Shown here piece by piece: positions 1 through 7,086 of a DNA stretch of 34,218 nt; the first letter of the stretch is position 1; every line of letters begins with the position of its first letter. The notes beneath the pieces were generated by a model that saw nothing but the letters and a program-made list of their open reading frames with translations, was not told the DNA's origin and made no database searches. Made by a program: the position numbers and the translations under genes. The stretch is from positions 1-34,218 of the forward strand of contig CANKJN010000015.1 of NCBI GenBank assembly GCA_947482345.1. Direction: 5' to 3'. Origin of the DNA: Spartobacteria bacterium (GTDB taxonomy: Bacteria; Verrucomicrobiota; Verrucomicrobiia; Chthoniobacterales; UBA6821).

Positions 1-1
1 C

Positions 2-109
2 CTCAGGGACCGCGGCAAACCCTACAAATGCGCCATCGTCGCCGCCATGCGCAAACTCCTCATCCACATCCAATCCCTCCTCAAAAACGCCCACCTTCAA
101 CCAGCCTGA
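2..109 (+). CDS. IS110-family transposase, C-terminal fragment cut by the window edge
   Basis: The first 36 codons read in frame to a TGA at 107-109. They give [20 protein letters not shown] followed by a short leucine-rich tail. This matches the end of IS110/IS111-type transposases (Transposase_20 part), where RGKPxKxAxxAxxRKLL is a hallmark. The family uses an N-terminal RuvC-like DEDD domain and a C-terminal serine-containing domain. Only the last piece is visible here, so activity cannot be judged. Codon use is like that of the neighbours. IS110 ends have no clear inverted repeats, so the right boundary cannot be fixed. It probably lies within the next 100 bases. Confidence 0.75.
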   Translation, partial: LRDRGKPYKCAIVAAMRKLLIHIQSLLKNAHLQPA

Positions 110-219
110 AAAAACACAGTTGCTTTGCGCCCGTTGCGTGAAAACATCATCTTTCAATCAACCCACTCCAAACAGCGAGGCGCCTCCCGATCCCATGCAC
201 TCCCGGAAACAGCGATTCC
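110..219. other. Short intergenic region with a CTTTGCG-type repeat, probable IS110 right end
   Basis: No gene is seen. The stretch holds GCTTTGCGCCCGTTGCGTGA, a degenerate CTTTGCG/GTTGCGT tandem. A related stretch lies at 20926-21030, sharing AAAACACAG, TTTGCG, GTTGCGT, CACTCC and AGCGA in the same order. It may be the non-coding right end of the IS110 element or an independent simple repeat. The segment ends with CAGCGATTCCTTA, a short match to the ends of the repeat family described at 4543, 11670, 21966 and 31463. Confidence 0.35.
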
Positions 220-1164
220 TTAATTAAAGCGGGCCAAAAGGGCGCGGATGGTCACCATCAGAAGCGACTCCTTGGTCGCGTCAAAGGCGTGCTTGTCCGG
301 TTCCACGGGATAAAAGACGGGATAGGCAAAGCGATATCCCCATGAGTTCTGATTCTCTGCGAGGGAAGTGATCGCGGCGCATCGCTCGGAACTGCTGAGT
401 TTTCCGATGTAGGCCTCGCAGTCGGGGTCGGCCTTGCCGCCTGTCGTGGTCGGCAGTTCCACCAGGATCGTGACATGATGCTTTTCCCTGAGGATTTCGA
501 TCTGGCGACGATGAACCTTCAGTTCCAAAGCCCTGACAACGATGTAGTCGACCCCCTCGGGAATCATCGAAAGGGGGCCGTCATAACCGGTCATTTTTCC
601 CTGGGAATGGGCATATGCAATCCCGTCTTCAAAGACTTCGGGATTCAGGGAGGTGTCGTCAGGAGCAATATGGAAGGTCCATGCATCGGGATGGACTCGA
701 GCCGAGATTTCCCTCATGCGACGGACAACGAGGTCACCCGAATGCTCACTCCCGGCATTCATCACGATGTCGAAGCGGCAGCCCTTTACAGAAGCAAGGA
801 CAGCGGTCCTCACTGCATTGAAGGCATCAACCTCGGCATTACTGAGGGAACCGCGATCAGGGATGCGCAGCAGGCCGGTGACGAAGGTCGGCTTGAGCGA
901 GGCAATCGTGCGGGCCGCAGTGACAGGTGTCTGTGAAGGATCGGAGAGTGTCCAGATCCCCTGATGATAGAGGCGGGCCTGAAGCACGCGCCGGAAAATC
1001 TCCCTTTGCGTACCCTTCAACTCGAATGCCGAGAGAGGTTGATTGATAACCTCGGAAGAAGGGGTGGCGGATGGTGTCTGAGCCGCATGCCCCTTGCCCG
1101 CTCCGGATGCATGCAGTGCGGCGACCGGCAGCAACAACGCCAGGAGGAGATAGGGCATTCCCAT
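220..1164 (-). CDS. Secreted protein of unknown function, possibly TIM-barrel-like
   Basis: This is a 314-residue protein with a clear Sec signal peptide (residues 1 to about 19, hydrophobic LLLALLLPVAAL followed by HASG). I do not recognise the family. The body has a repeating pattern of hydrophobic strands with polar ends (RFDIVMNAG, WTFHIAPDD, VDYIVVRAL, VTILVELP) alternating with helices, which suggests an alpha/beta barrel like that of glycosidases. No catalytic motif is certain. A 'LARLYHQGIW' type region follows the signal. The start is ATG at 1164, preceded by AAAGGA at a good distance, one of the few Shine-Dalgarno-like sites in the window. The stop TAA overlaps TAAGGAATCGCTG, which resembles the repeat-family end. 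It lies downstream of the sialate esterase homologue on the same strand, about 145 bases away. Confidence 0.7.
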   Translation of the reverse strand: MGMPYLLLALLLPVAALHASGAGKGHAAQTPSATPSSEVINQPLSAFELKGTQREIFRRVLQARLYHQGIWTLSDPSQTPVTAARTIASLKPTFVTGLLRIPDRGSLSNAEVDAFNAVRTAVLASVKGCRFDIVMNAGSEHSGDLVVRRMREISARVHPDAWTFHIAPDDTSLNPEVFEDGIAYAHSQGKMTGYDGPLSMIPEGVDYIVVRALELKVHRRQIEILREKHHVTILVELPTTTGGKADPDCEAYIGKLSSSERCAAITSLAENQNSWGYRFAYPVFYPVEPDKHAFDATKESLLMVTIRALLARFN

Positions 1165-1308
1165 GGATCCTTTCTGCCAAAGCAGTCCTGGTATGTCGAG
1201 AGATGAGGATGCAAAAAACTCGCGGCTAAAGTGGGATAGTCAAAAGGTTAGAAAGTGAAGGGATTACAAGAGACCCGAAGAGCCCAACAGCCAACACCCT
1301 CCCTGCAG

Positions 1309-2757
1309 TCACTCCGGTTGATCCGTATCGCTCCGGAAGGGAGGGGCAGGGAGGCCCGCTTTGTTGTAGAGATTCCCAACGGGGAAGCCCCTCCAGTTGT
1401 AACGAACCGCCACGGGATGAAGCACCGCATCGCTGGATAGGATGACATCATTTCCATCGATCCTCGCAGTCGCCGGAAACCATTTGCGGTTTTCACCCGC
1501 AACGGCGAATCCCTTGAGCGAGGTCGTGAGGCGCGTTCCGATACCATTGGCACCCTCAGCCATCGCCGGGGAAATGCCCGTGGCAAGTCCCCCACCCTGA
1601 CTCTTGAAAGTGACGCGAACCTTGTTCCCCTCGATCTTCATCGATTGGAAAAGGGGCCCGGAATCGGGAATCTCCTCACCATAGACGCGGTGACGGGCAA
1701 GAAGTGCCAGGCGCCGTCCCAGATCGAGCTTGTCGGGAGGATAACGGTCATCAGGAAGACCGAGATCCGTTGCAATGGCGATTCCCGTGAAGGGAAGCGT
1801 AGTGACACTTGCAACACCCTCACGAAGCCAGGGCAACGCACGGCGATGGGTTCCGTCGTCAGAAAACATGGGCTCGACTGCGGGGCCCTCCTCGGCACCG
1901 AACCCCGCCTGGGAGACGATGAAAAAGGGGTATGGTCCCTGCTTCCACTTCTCGCGCCAATCACGAATGAGTCTTGGGAGCAGGATGCGGTAGGGGATCG
2001 CTCCCTTGCCTTCGTCCGACTCCCCCTGATACCAGATGGCTCCCGTGATCGCGTAGGGGAGGATCGGCGCGATCATTCCGTTGAAATGCACCCCAGGTGG
2101 AGTCCGTGGTTTCCCACGCATTCCCGCAATCCCCTGCGAGGCACGGGGGCTCATCCAGGAGAAGATGGGAGCGGGATCAGCGGTGGAGCAGTTGATCATT
2201 CCGACGGGGATCTGGCGGGAGGCTCTCAAATCACGCGCAAAGAAGAACCCGACAGCCGGGAAGGAAGGCGCCGTTTCGGGATCGCAGACGACCCAATGCC
2301 CCGATCCTTTGGCATCAGGTCGCGAGGAGGCGCGCGATGTCGGGGTGAAGCATCGCAGTCCACGGTCGGAGAGCGCGGCAGCCTGCTTCCCGCCCGTCGC
2401 CTCGGAGAGCGGAAAGGCCATGTTCCCCTCACCCGCGCAGATCCAGACATCCCCGATGATGACATCGCGGAACTCGATCCGATTGGAACCGTTGATGACC
2501 ATGATCCCGGCGCCCGTGGAATAAGGGATCGGCCGAAGCGTGACGCGCCAGCGTCCCGTGGCATCGGCAACGGTCTCGCCATGGCGGTCGGCATAGGAAA
2601 CGGAGACACGCTCGCCAGGCGCGGCAGATCCCCAGACAGGCAGGGTCATCCCCTGCTGGAGCACCATGTGGTCGCCGAAAATCGCCGGCATCGTGACCTC
2701 GGCATGGAGGCGCGCACTCAGAAGTAAGAGGGAGAATATCTGGAAGACTCTGTTCAC
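1309..2757 (-). CDS. Sialate O-acetylesterase family protein, probably catalytically dead
   Basis: A 482-residue secreted protein with a signal peptide at 1-19 (LLLLSARLHA). The fold is recognisable from MPAIFGDHMVLQQ (23-35), the VWICAGEGNM block (104-113) and AIWYQGESD (240-248). Enzymes of this SGNH-related family remove acetyl groups from sialic acid or plant polysaccharides. They use a Ser in VWLCSGQSNM and an Asp/His in GDPxDIHP. Here the Ser position is Gly111, and the block TDLGLPDDRYP has Tyr339 in place of the His. The oxyanion and GES parts remain. It is therefore more likely a carbohydrate-binding or scaffold protein than an esterase. The start is GTG at 2757; no better ATG precedes the signal peptide. 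It precedes the unknown secreted protein on the same strand, so both may work outside the cytoplasm. Confidence 0.85.
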   Translation of the reverse strand: MNRVFQIFSLLLLSARLHAEVTMPAIFGDHMVLQQGMTLPVWGSAAPGERVSVSYADRHGETVADATGRWRVTLRPIPYSTGAGIMVINGSNRIEFRDVIIGDVWICAGEGNMAFPLSEATGGKQAAALSDRGLRCFTPTSRASSRPDAKGSGHWVVCDPETAPSFPAVGFFFARDLRASRQIPVGMINCSTADPAPIFSWMSPRASQGIAGMRGKPRTPPGVHFNGMIAPILPYAITGAIWYQGESDEGKGAIPYRILLPRLIRDWREKWKQGPYPFFIVSQAGFGAEEGPAVEPMFSDDGTHRRALPWLREGVASVTTLPFTGIAIATDLGLPDDRYPPDKLDLGRRLALLARHRVYGEEIPDSGPLFQSMKIEGNKVRVTFKSQGGGLATGISPAMAEGANGIGTRLTTSLKGFAVAGENRKWFPATARIDGNDVILSSDAVLHPVAVRYNWRGFPVGNLYNKAGLPAPPFRSDTDQPE

Positions 2758-2864
2758 GGAGGATTCTGATGAAACTGATTTAACCTGAACGCAAGAAATC
2801 AGGAATTGAATAGCAATCTCAGCACCCCAACTTGTGGTCAGGAGCGTTTTGCTTCGGAACCTAA

Positions 2865-2885
2865 CAGCCTTCAGCCTTCAGTCTA
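2865..2885. repeat. Heptamer tandem repeat CAGCCTT/CAGTCTA
   Basis: Three consecutive heptamers (CAGCCTT, CAGCCTT, CAGTCTA) lie between the stop of the helicase gene and the start of the esterase homologue. The same heptamer in another phase forms the array at 9781-9808. Confidence 0.6.
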
Positions 2886-2899
2886 TCAACCTCTGGTCA

Positions 2900-4456
2900 T
2901 TACCTCGGCCCTCGGTCTTTCTTGAATCCCTTGGAAAACTTCCCCGGTTTACCGGAAGTACCGGCACCACCTTGGTTTCCTTGATCGAAGTTCTTTTTGA
3001 AGCCGGGTTTAAAGCCCGTCTTGAACGCAGGCTTTCCTTGAGCGGGAGACTTGGGGACAAAGGGTGGCTTCTTCTTAAAGCCCTTGGGCTGGGCAAATCC
3101 CTCATCCATCGGGATCTCGACGGGCAGCGGCGCCGCCTTCGGGGCGCTTGAGGGTTCTGGAGTCCCCACCTGGCCGAGCAGCATTGAGAAAAGGGCGGAG
3201 CAGACCTCGGTGGCCTGGAACCCCTCCTCCATGAGACGGTCGGTGAACTGGGTCTGGTCGGAGAACTTCCCGGAGGCGAGCATGTCACGCACCTTGACGA
3301 AGAGAACCTCGGAACGCTTTCCCTCTACCTCGGAAGGGGTCGGAATCACTCCGCGACGAATGCGGGAATGGGTAAACTTCTCAAGATACTGGATCTTATA
3401 GATGTCGCGACCGCTCACGAAGGTAGCGGCCATTCCCTTGCGTCCAGCACGACCAGTGCGACCGATCCGGTGCACATAGTCCTCGGGATCATGCGGCAGG
3501 TCGTAGTTGATGACGACCTCTAGGTCATCGACATCGATGCCTCGAGCCGCCACGTCGGTCGCCACGAGGAACTCGAACTCCGAGTTCTTGAACTTGTTCA
3601 TCACGCGGGTGCGCTGGGCCTGGGTGATGCCACCGTGGAGACGGTCTGCCGAGAATCCCTGCGCCAGCAGGGCATCGGCCAGTTCGTCCACCATGCGCTG
3701 GGTATTGCAGAAGATGATGCCGAGGCGGAATCCGTGAAAGTCGACCAGGCGAATCAGTGACTGAGTCTTCCCTCGCGGAGGAATCTCGTAGAACCATTGA
3801 TCGATTGCGGGGGCAGTTACGTCCTTCCGTTCGATGGCAACTGTCTGCGGATCGCGGGAGTAGCGGTTGATCAGCTCCTTGATCTGGCGGGAGAGGGTGG
3901 CTGAAAAAAAGACGGTCTGACGTTCCTCCGGAGTCGCATCGAGGATCCTCTGGATGTCGTCGCGGAAGCCCATGTCGAGCATCCGGTCTGCCTCGTCGAG
4001 GATGGCAACCTTGAGCTGATCGAGCTTGAGGGTGCCGCGTTCGAGATGGTCGATGATGCGCCCCGGGGTACCGATGACGATCTGAACTCCTTTCCTGAGC
4101 TCAAAGAGCTGGCGCTCGTAGGACGCGCCGCCGTAGATGGGAACAGAATGAATGGAACGCTTGAAGGCGGTGAGCTGGTGCACCTCATCGGCCACCTGCT
4201 CGGCGAGTTCTCGGGTAGGGCAGAGGATGAGCACCTGGACGGCCTTGCTGGCAGGATCAACCTTTTCGATGGCGGGAATGGAGAAAGCCGCCGTTTTTCC
4301 GGATCCGGTCTGTGACTGGCCGACCAGATCGCCTCCGGCAAGAAGAACCGGAATGGCCGCAGACTGGATCGGGGTGGCCTCTTCGAATCCGAGCTGGGCC
4401 ACCGCCTTGAGAATTTCAGGTGAGAGACCCAGTCCGTCGAAGCGTTGTTTTTCCAT
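2900..4456 (-). CDS. rhlE: DEAD-box ATP-dependent RNA helicase, RhlE type
   Basis: A 518-residue helicase that unwinds short RNA duplexes, probably in ribosome assembly and RNA turnover. The motifs appear in order: Q motif (GFEEATPIQ, 23-31), motif I SQTGSGKT (48-55), PTRELAEQ (80-87), TPGR (130-133), DEAD (154-157), SAT, then in the second lobe ATDVAARGID and HRIGRTGRAG. The core ends near residue 380. A linker follows, then a tail from about 440 rich in Lys, Phe, Gly and Pro with FKKG/FKTGFKPGF repeats, typical of RhlE and used for RNA binding. The start is ATG at 4456. A promoter lies about 50 bases upstream (4506-4534). No Shine-Dalgarno is seen. Monocistronic by spacing. Confidence 0.95.
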   Translation of the reverse strand: MEKQRFDGLGLSPEILKAVAQLGFEEATPIQSAAIPVLLAGGDLVGQSQTGSGKTAAFSIPAIEKVDPASKAVQVLILCPTRELAEQVADEVHQLTAFKRSIHSVPIYGGASYERQLFELRKGVQIVIGTPGRIIDHLERGTLKLDQLKVAILDEADRMLDMGFRDDIQRILDATPEERQTVFFSATLSRQIKELINRYSRDPQTVAIERKDVTAPAIDQWFYEIPPRGKTQSLIRLVDFHGFRLGIIFCNTQRMVDELADALLAQGFSADRLHGGITQAQRTRVMNKFKNSEFEFLVATDVAARGIDVDDLEVVINYDLPHDPEDYVHRIGRTGRAGRKGMAATFVSGRDIYKIQYLEKFTHSRIRRGVIPTPSEVEGKRSEVLFVKVRDMLASGKFSDQTQFTDRLMEEGFQATEVCSALFSMLLGQVGTPEPSSAPKAAPLPVEIPMDEGFAQPKGFKKKPPFVPKSPAQGKPAFKTGFKPGFKKNFDQGNQGGAGTSGKPGKFSKGFKKDRGPR

Positions 4457-4505
4457 AAGAAAAAGATCTTACGCAGGCAAGAGCCCCGCGTCACCAAGGA
4501 ATGGA

Positions 4506-4534
4506 AATATATACAAAGGATGAAACCTTAACAA
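4506..4534 (-). promoter_or_regulatory. Predicted sigma-70 promoter of rhlE
   Basis: On the minus strand TTGTTA (4534-4529) and TATATT (4511-4506) are separated by exactly 17 bases, close to TTGACA/TATAAT. Transcription would start near 4499, giving a leader of about 40 bases. The solo repeat end at 4543-4573 lies directly upstream. Confidence 0.5.
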
Positions 4535-4542
4535 CGACTGGG

Positions 4543-4573
4543 GCCTCTATGAGACTTAATCAGCGATTCCCTA
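4543..4573 (-). repeat. Solo end of the TAGGGAAGCGCTGATT repeat family
   Basis: Read on the minus strand from 4573 the sequence is TAGGGAATCGCTGATTAAGT and continues to CATAGAGGC. This matches about 30 bases of the terminal repeats at 11670 and 31463. No partner end is found in the 85 bases before rhlE, so this is a solo or deleted copy. Its first three bases are the TAG stop codon of ispH. Confidence 0.6.
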
Positions 4574-5782
4574 AGCTTCCGGCAACTCCTCCCTGCGCAG
4601 GGAAAGGACTCTTAAAATCACTTCCTCGATCAGGTTATTCGGGCAGGATGCCCCTGCGGTGATCCCGATCTGAGCCTCTTTTCCGGCGACAGGCAACCAG
4701 TTGGTCCGGGAGGAAACCTCCTCCTTTCCGTGGAGATCGAAATGCCGGATCAGTTCCGGTGACTCCAGGCACTCCTGGTTTCGGATGAAGTAGGTCGGCA
4801 CTTTCTGCTCTCCCATTTCGGCGAGATGCGTGGTGTTGGAGCTGTTGTAGCCTCCGACGACGAGAAGCAGATCCAATGGAGCGTTGAGGAGCGACTTGAG
4901 GGCATCCTGCCTCTCCTGCGTGGCGCCGCAGATCGTGTCGAAGAGGCGAAAGTTCGAGGCATCACCATCCCTGGCGATGATCGCCTCTCGGAGGAGATTC
5001 TGGACGGCCTCGGTCTCCTCCCGGAGCATGGTGGTCTGGTTGGCGACTCCGATGCGTTGGAGATGAAGATCCGGATCGAATCCCTCGGAAAATCTTCCGG
5101 CAAACTCTCTTAGGAATTCCTCCCTTGTCACGGTTCCCGCAATGAAGTCGCGGACCCGGGCGGCCTCCTCAAGGTTCAGCACGATCAGGTAGCGGCCGTT
5201 GCCCTTCCCGAGGGCACGGGAAGCGGTGGCAAGGGTCTCCTCGTGGGAGGCCTTGCCATGGATGATGGAGGTGACCTCCTCGGAGGCATTCTGGCGGACC
5301 CTCTTCCAAACGCTCATGACATCCCCACAGGTGGTGTCGACGATTCGGCATCCATGCTGCTTGATCTCCTCGACGAGCGGCACGGTCGCGCCGAATGCGG
5401 GTACTATCACCACATCCTCTGGGCCGAGGTCCTCGACATGGGGGCGTCCGGAGGCATCCAGGAGATTGCGGATCCCGAGGGCGGCGATCTGGGCGTTGAC
5501 CTCGGGGTTGTGGATGATCTCCCCGATAAGGAAGAGGCGGGCATCGGGAAAGACCTTGCGGGCCGCATAGGCCAGGTCGATGGCCCGCTCGACGCCGTAG
5601 CAAAAGCCGAACTGCCTGGCGAGTCGGATGGTCGTCTGCGCGGCAACTAGAACACCTCCCTCGGCCCGGACACGCTCTACCAGACTGCTGTGGTAGTGGT
5701 GCTCGACCTGCTCCTGCACCAACTCCATCACCTCCGGGGTCCGGAGGTTCACTTTAGGAGCGGTTGGAGGAGTGACCGTCAC
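4571..5782 (-). CDS. ispH: 4-hydroxy-3-methylbut-2-enyl diphosphate reductase
   Basis: The last enzyme of the MEP isoprenoid pathway. It reduces HMBPP to IPP and DMAPP with a 4Fe-4S cluster. The three cluster cysteines are visible: Cys61 (FGFCYGVERA), Cys152 (DTTCGDV) and Cys285 (TICGATQ). The substrate-binding histidines lie in HNPEVN (91) and the HGKASHEE block (175-182, with Glu181 at the proton-donor position), and SSNTTHLAEM is also present. At 403 residues it is the long form, as in cyanobacteria and Bacteroidetes, with an N-terminal extension of about 45 residues. The start is GTG at 5782, four bases after the stop of the L,D-transpeptidase gene, so the two are co-transcribed. The stop TAG is the first triplet of a repeat-family end. 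Confidence 0.96.
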   Translation of the reverse strand: MTVTPPTAPKVNLRTPEVMELVQEQVEHHYHSSLVERVRAEGGVLVAAQTTIRLARQFGFCYGVERAIDLAYAARKVFPDARLFLIGEIIHNPEVNAQIAALGIRNLLDASGRPHVEDLGPEDVVIVPAFGATVPLVEEIKQHGCRIVDTTCGDVMSVWKRVRQNASEEVTSIIHGKASHEETLATASRALGKGNGRYLIVLNLEEAARVRDFIAGTVTREEFLREFAGRFSEGFDPDLHLQRIGVANQTTMLREETEAVQNLLREAIIARDGDASNFRLFDTICGATQERQDALKSLLNAPLDLLLVVGGYNSSNTTHLAEMGEQKVPTYFIRNQECLESPELIRHFDLHGKEEVSSRTNWLPVAGKEAQIGITAGASCPNNLIEEVILRVLSLRREELPEA

Positions 5783-5786
5783 GCCG

Positions 5787-6431
5787 TTACTGAAGGACAG
5801 CGGCCTTGATCCTCTGGAAGTAGCTGGGCGAGGTCATCTCGCCGTTCGGAAGATCGGGGTCGTTGTAATCCTGGGGGCGTGGTGTCTTGGCACCGAGCGT
5901 GGCATCTTCCGGTTGGGAGGAGGCGATCTTGACCGGGGTGCCGACCTTCACGATCTCGAAGAAATCCCCGGCATCGTTGGCGTGAAGTCGGATACAGCCG
6001 TGGGTCTTGGGACTCGGCCAGACCCATCCCTGATGGAAGCCGTAACCGGGAGCGAACTCGACCCAATAGGGCATCGGGTAGCCGACGTAGCGCCCCTTGC
6101 AGCTACCAGCCTCGCAGGGAAGGATTGCATCCTTGAGCACGGCGAACCCGTAGCTTCCGGAACGCTTGTTGCGCTCCTTGCGGGTCACGCAGAGGTTGCC
6201 CTTGGGGGTCGGCTTGGAAGGCATACCCACGCAGGCGGCGGTCACCAGCAGTGGCCTGTTCCCCTCCATGACGTAGACCATCTGCTTGTCGAGGGAGACC
6301 TTGACGACGACCTTGGAGGGATACTTCGGCTTATAGGCCGGCTGGTCGTAGGTGGTATGGAAGGGAGAGGTCGCGCATCCTCCGAGGAGGAGCAGGGGAA
6401 GGGTGATCAGGGCAAGGGAGCGTTTCATCAC
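5787..6431 (-). CDS. L,D-transpeptidase (YkuD) lipoprotein
   Basis: A 214-residue protein that forms or attaches peptidoglycan cross-links through an active-site cysteine. It has a lipoprotein signal with lipobox LLGGCA (Cys19 or so), so it is probably anchored to a membrane on the periplasmic side. The YkuD domain starts at VVVKVSLDKQMVYVMEG. It has a conserved His in a GYGFHQGW stretch and the catalytic motif THGCIRLH, followed by the typical end DFFEIVKVGTPVKI. An inserted cysteine-containing segment (LPCEAGSCKGRYVGYPMP) lies before the motif. The gene is divergent from the gene at 6553, and both promoters lie in a gap of about 120 bases. It is followed closely by ispH. Confidence 0.9.
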   Translation of the reverse strand: MMKRSLALITLPLLLLGGCATSPFHTTYDQPAYKPKYPSKVVVKVSLDKQMVYVMEGNRPLLVTAACVGMPSKPTPKGNLCVTRKERNKRSGSYGFAVLKDAILPCEAGSCKGRYVGYPMPYWVEFAPGYGFHQGWVWPSPKTHGCIRLHANDAGDFFEIVKVGTPVKIASSQPEDATLGAKTPRPQDYNDPDLPNGEMTSPSYFQRIKAAVLQ

Positions 6432-6435
6432 CTAA

Positions 6436-6464
6436 TGGAAACCCGAAACCGGCGCTCTGTCAAA
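6436..6464 (-). promoter_or_regulatory. Possible promoter of the L,D-transpeptidase/ispH operon
   Basis: On the minus strand a perfect TTGACA (6464-6459) is followed after 17 bases by TTCCAT, a poor -10. If used, transcription would begin at or within a base or two of the ATG at 6431, giving a leaderless message. The poor -10 keeps confidence low. Confidence 0.3.
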
Positions 6465-6509
6465 CCGGCGGGCGCACCGACCGAATCCGTTGGCCGAGCG
6501 GGGGGCGCG

Positions 6510-6538
6510 TTGACCTTTCGCCTCATCCTCCCTAGAGT
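6510..6538 (+). promoter_or_regulatory. Predicted promoter of the 6553-LysM-accA unit
   Basis: TTGACC (6510-6515), a 17-base spacer and TAGAGT (6533-6538). The start would be near 6545, only 5-8 bases ahead of the GTG (6550) or ATG (6553), so the message would be leaderless or nearly so. Confidence 0.45.
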
Positions 6539-6552
6539 CTCCTTATCAAGTG

Positions 6553-7074
6553 ATGATCAAAGCGGACGACTTTAACTATGCCATGGAGAATACCCGCGTC
6601 GTGGTGGCTCCGGCCAATGCGATCGAAACCTACGGGCAGACCAGCTTCCGATTCCGTCTAGTGACCGAACCGATGGATGAGATCGGATCGGTCCGCCTTC
6701 GCAAGGGAATGATCCATGCAGAGCGTCCCAGGATTCTGGCACCACAGTATGTGAGCCGGATGCTGCTGGAGGGATTCGGGGAGAGGGCCAGGGAATTCGC
6801 CGGATGGATGGAGGAGCAGAAGGATTTTCATATCCTGCGCTACGGTTTCTCCCTCAGGAAGACCGACCTTTCGGAGCAGCTGCTCCGGGAACCCAAGGAA
6901 GAACTGCTGCACCGAATTGAAGGGGAAATCCGTCGCGATGGTGATCCGATCGATGCCCTGATCGAGGGAATCGACGATGCCTGGGAGGTCTGCCTCATGA
7001 AGTTCACCATGGATCTGATCCAGCGATCCGCCGGTCCCAACGTTGCGGAATGGAAGCGCCGCGGACTCCTCTGA
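6553..7074 (+). CDS. Conserved-looking cytoplasmic protein of unknown function
   Basis: A protein of about 173 residues with no signal peptide or membrane segment and no family I can name. It has an N-terminal beta-rich part (TRVVVAPANAIETYGQTSFRF, VRLRKGMIHAERPRI) that mentions an 'ARPRIL' type strand, and a helical C-terminal half rich in Glu and Arg (SEQLLREPKEELLHRIEGEI, EVCLMKFTMDLIQRS). The ATG at 6553 is chosen. A GTG immediately before it (6550) is also possible. The gene has its own promoter and is 12 bases ahead of the LysM gene, with accA next, so it probably forms one transcript with them. Nothing in the sequence links it to a specific reaction. Confidence 0.75.
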   Translation: MIKADDFNYAMENTRVVVAPANAIETYGQTSFRFRLVTEPMDEIGSVRLRKGMIHAERPRILAPQYVSRMLLEGFGERAREFAGWMEEQKDFHILRYGFSLRKTDLSEQLLREPKEELLHRIEGEIRRDGDPIDALIEGIDDAWEVCLMKFTMDLIQRSAGPNVAEWKRRGLL

Positions 7075-7086
7075 AAAAAACAAACG

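Noticed and set aside
1645-2727. 360-codon frame antisense to the sialate esterase homologue
   Set aside because: Low-complexity Arg/Asp/Gly composition, no motif, and the opposite strand carries a complete recognised gene.
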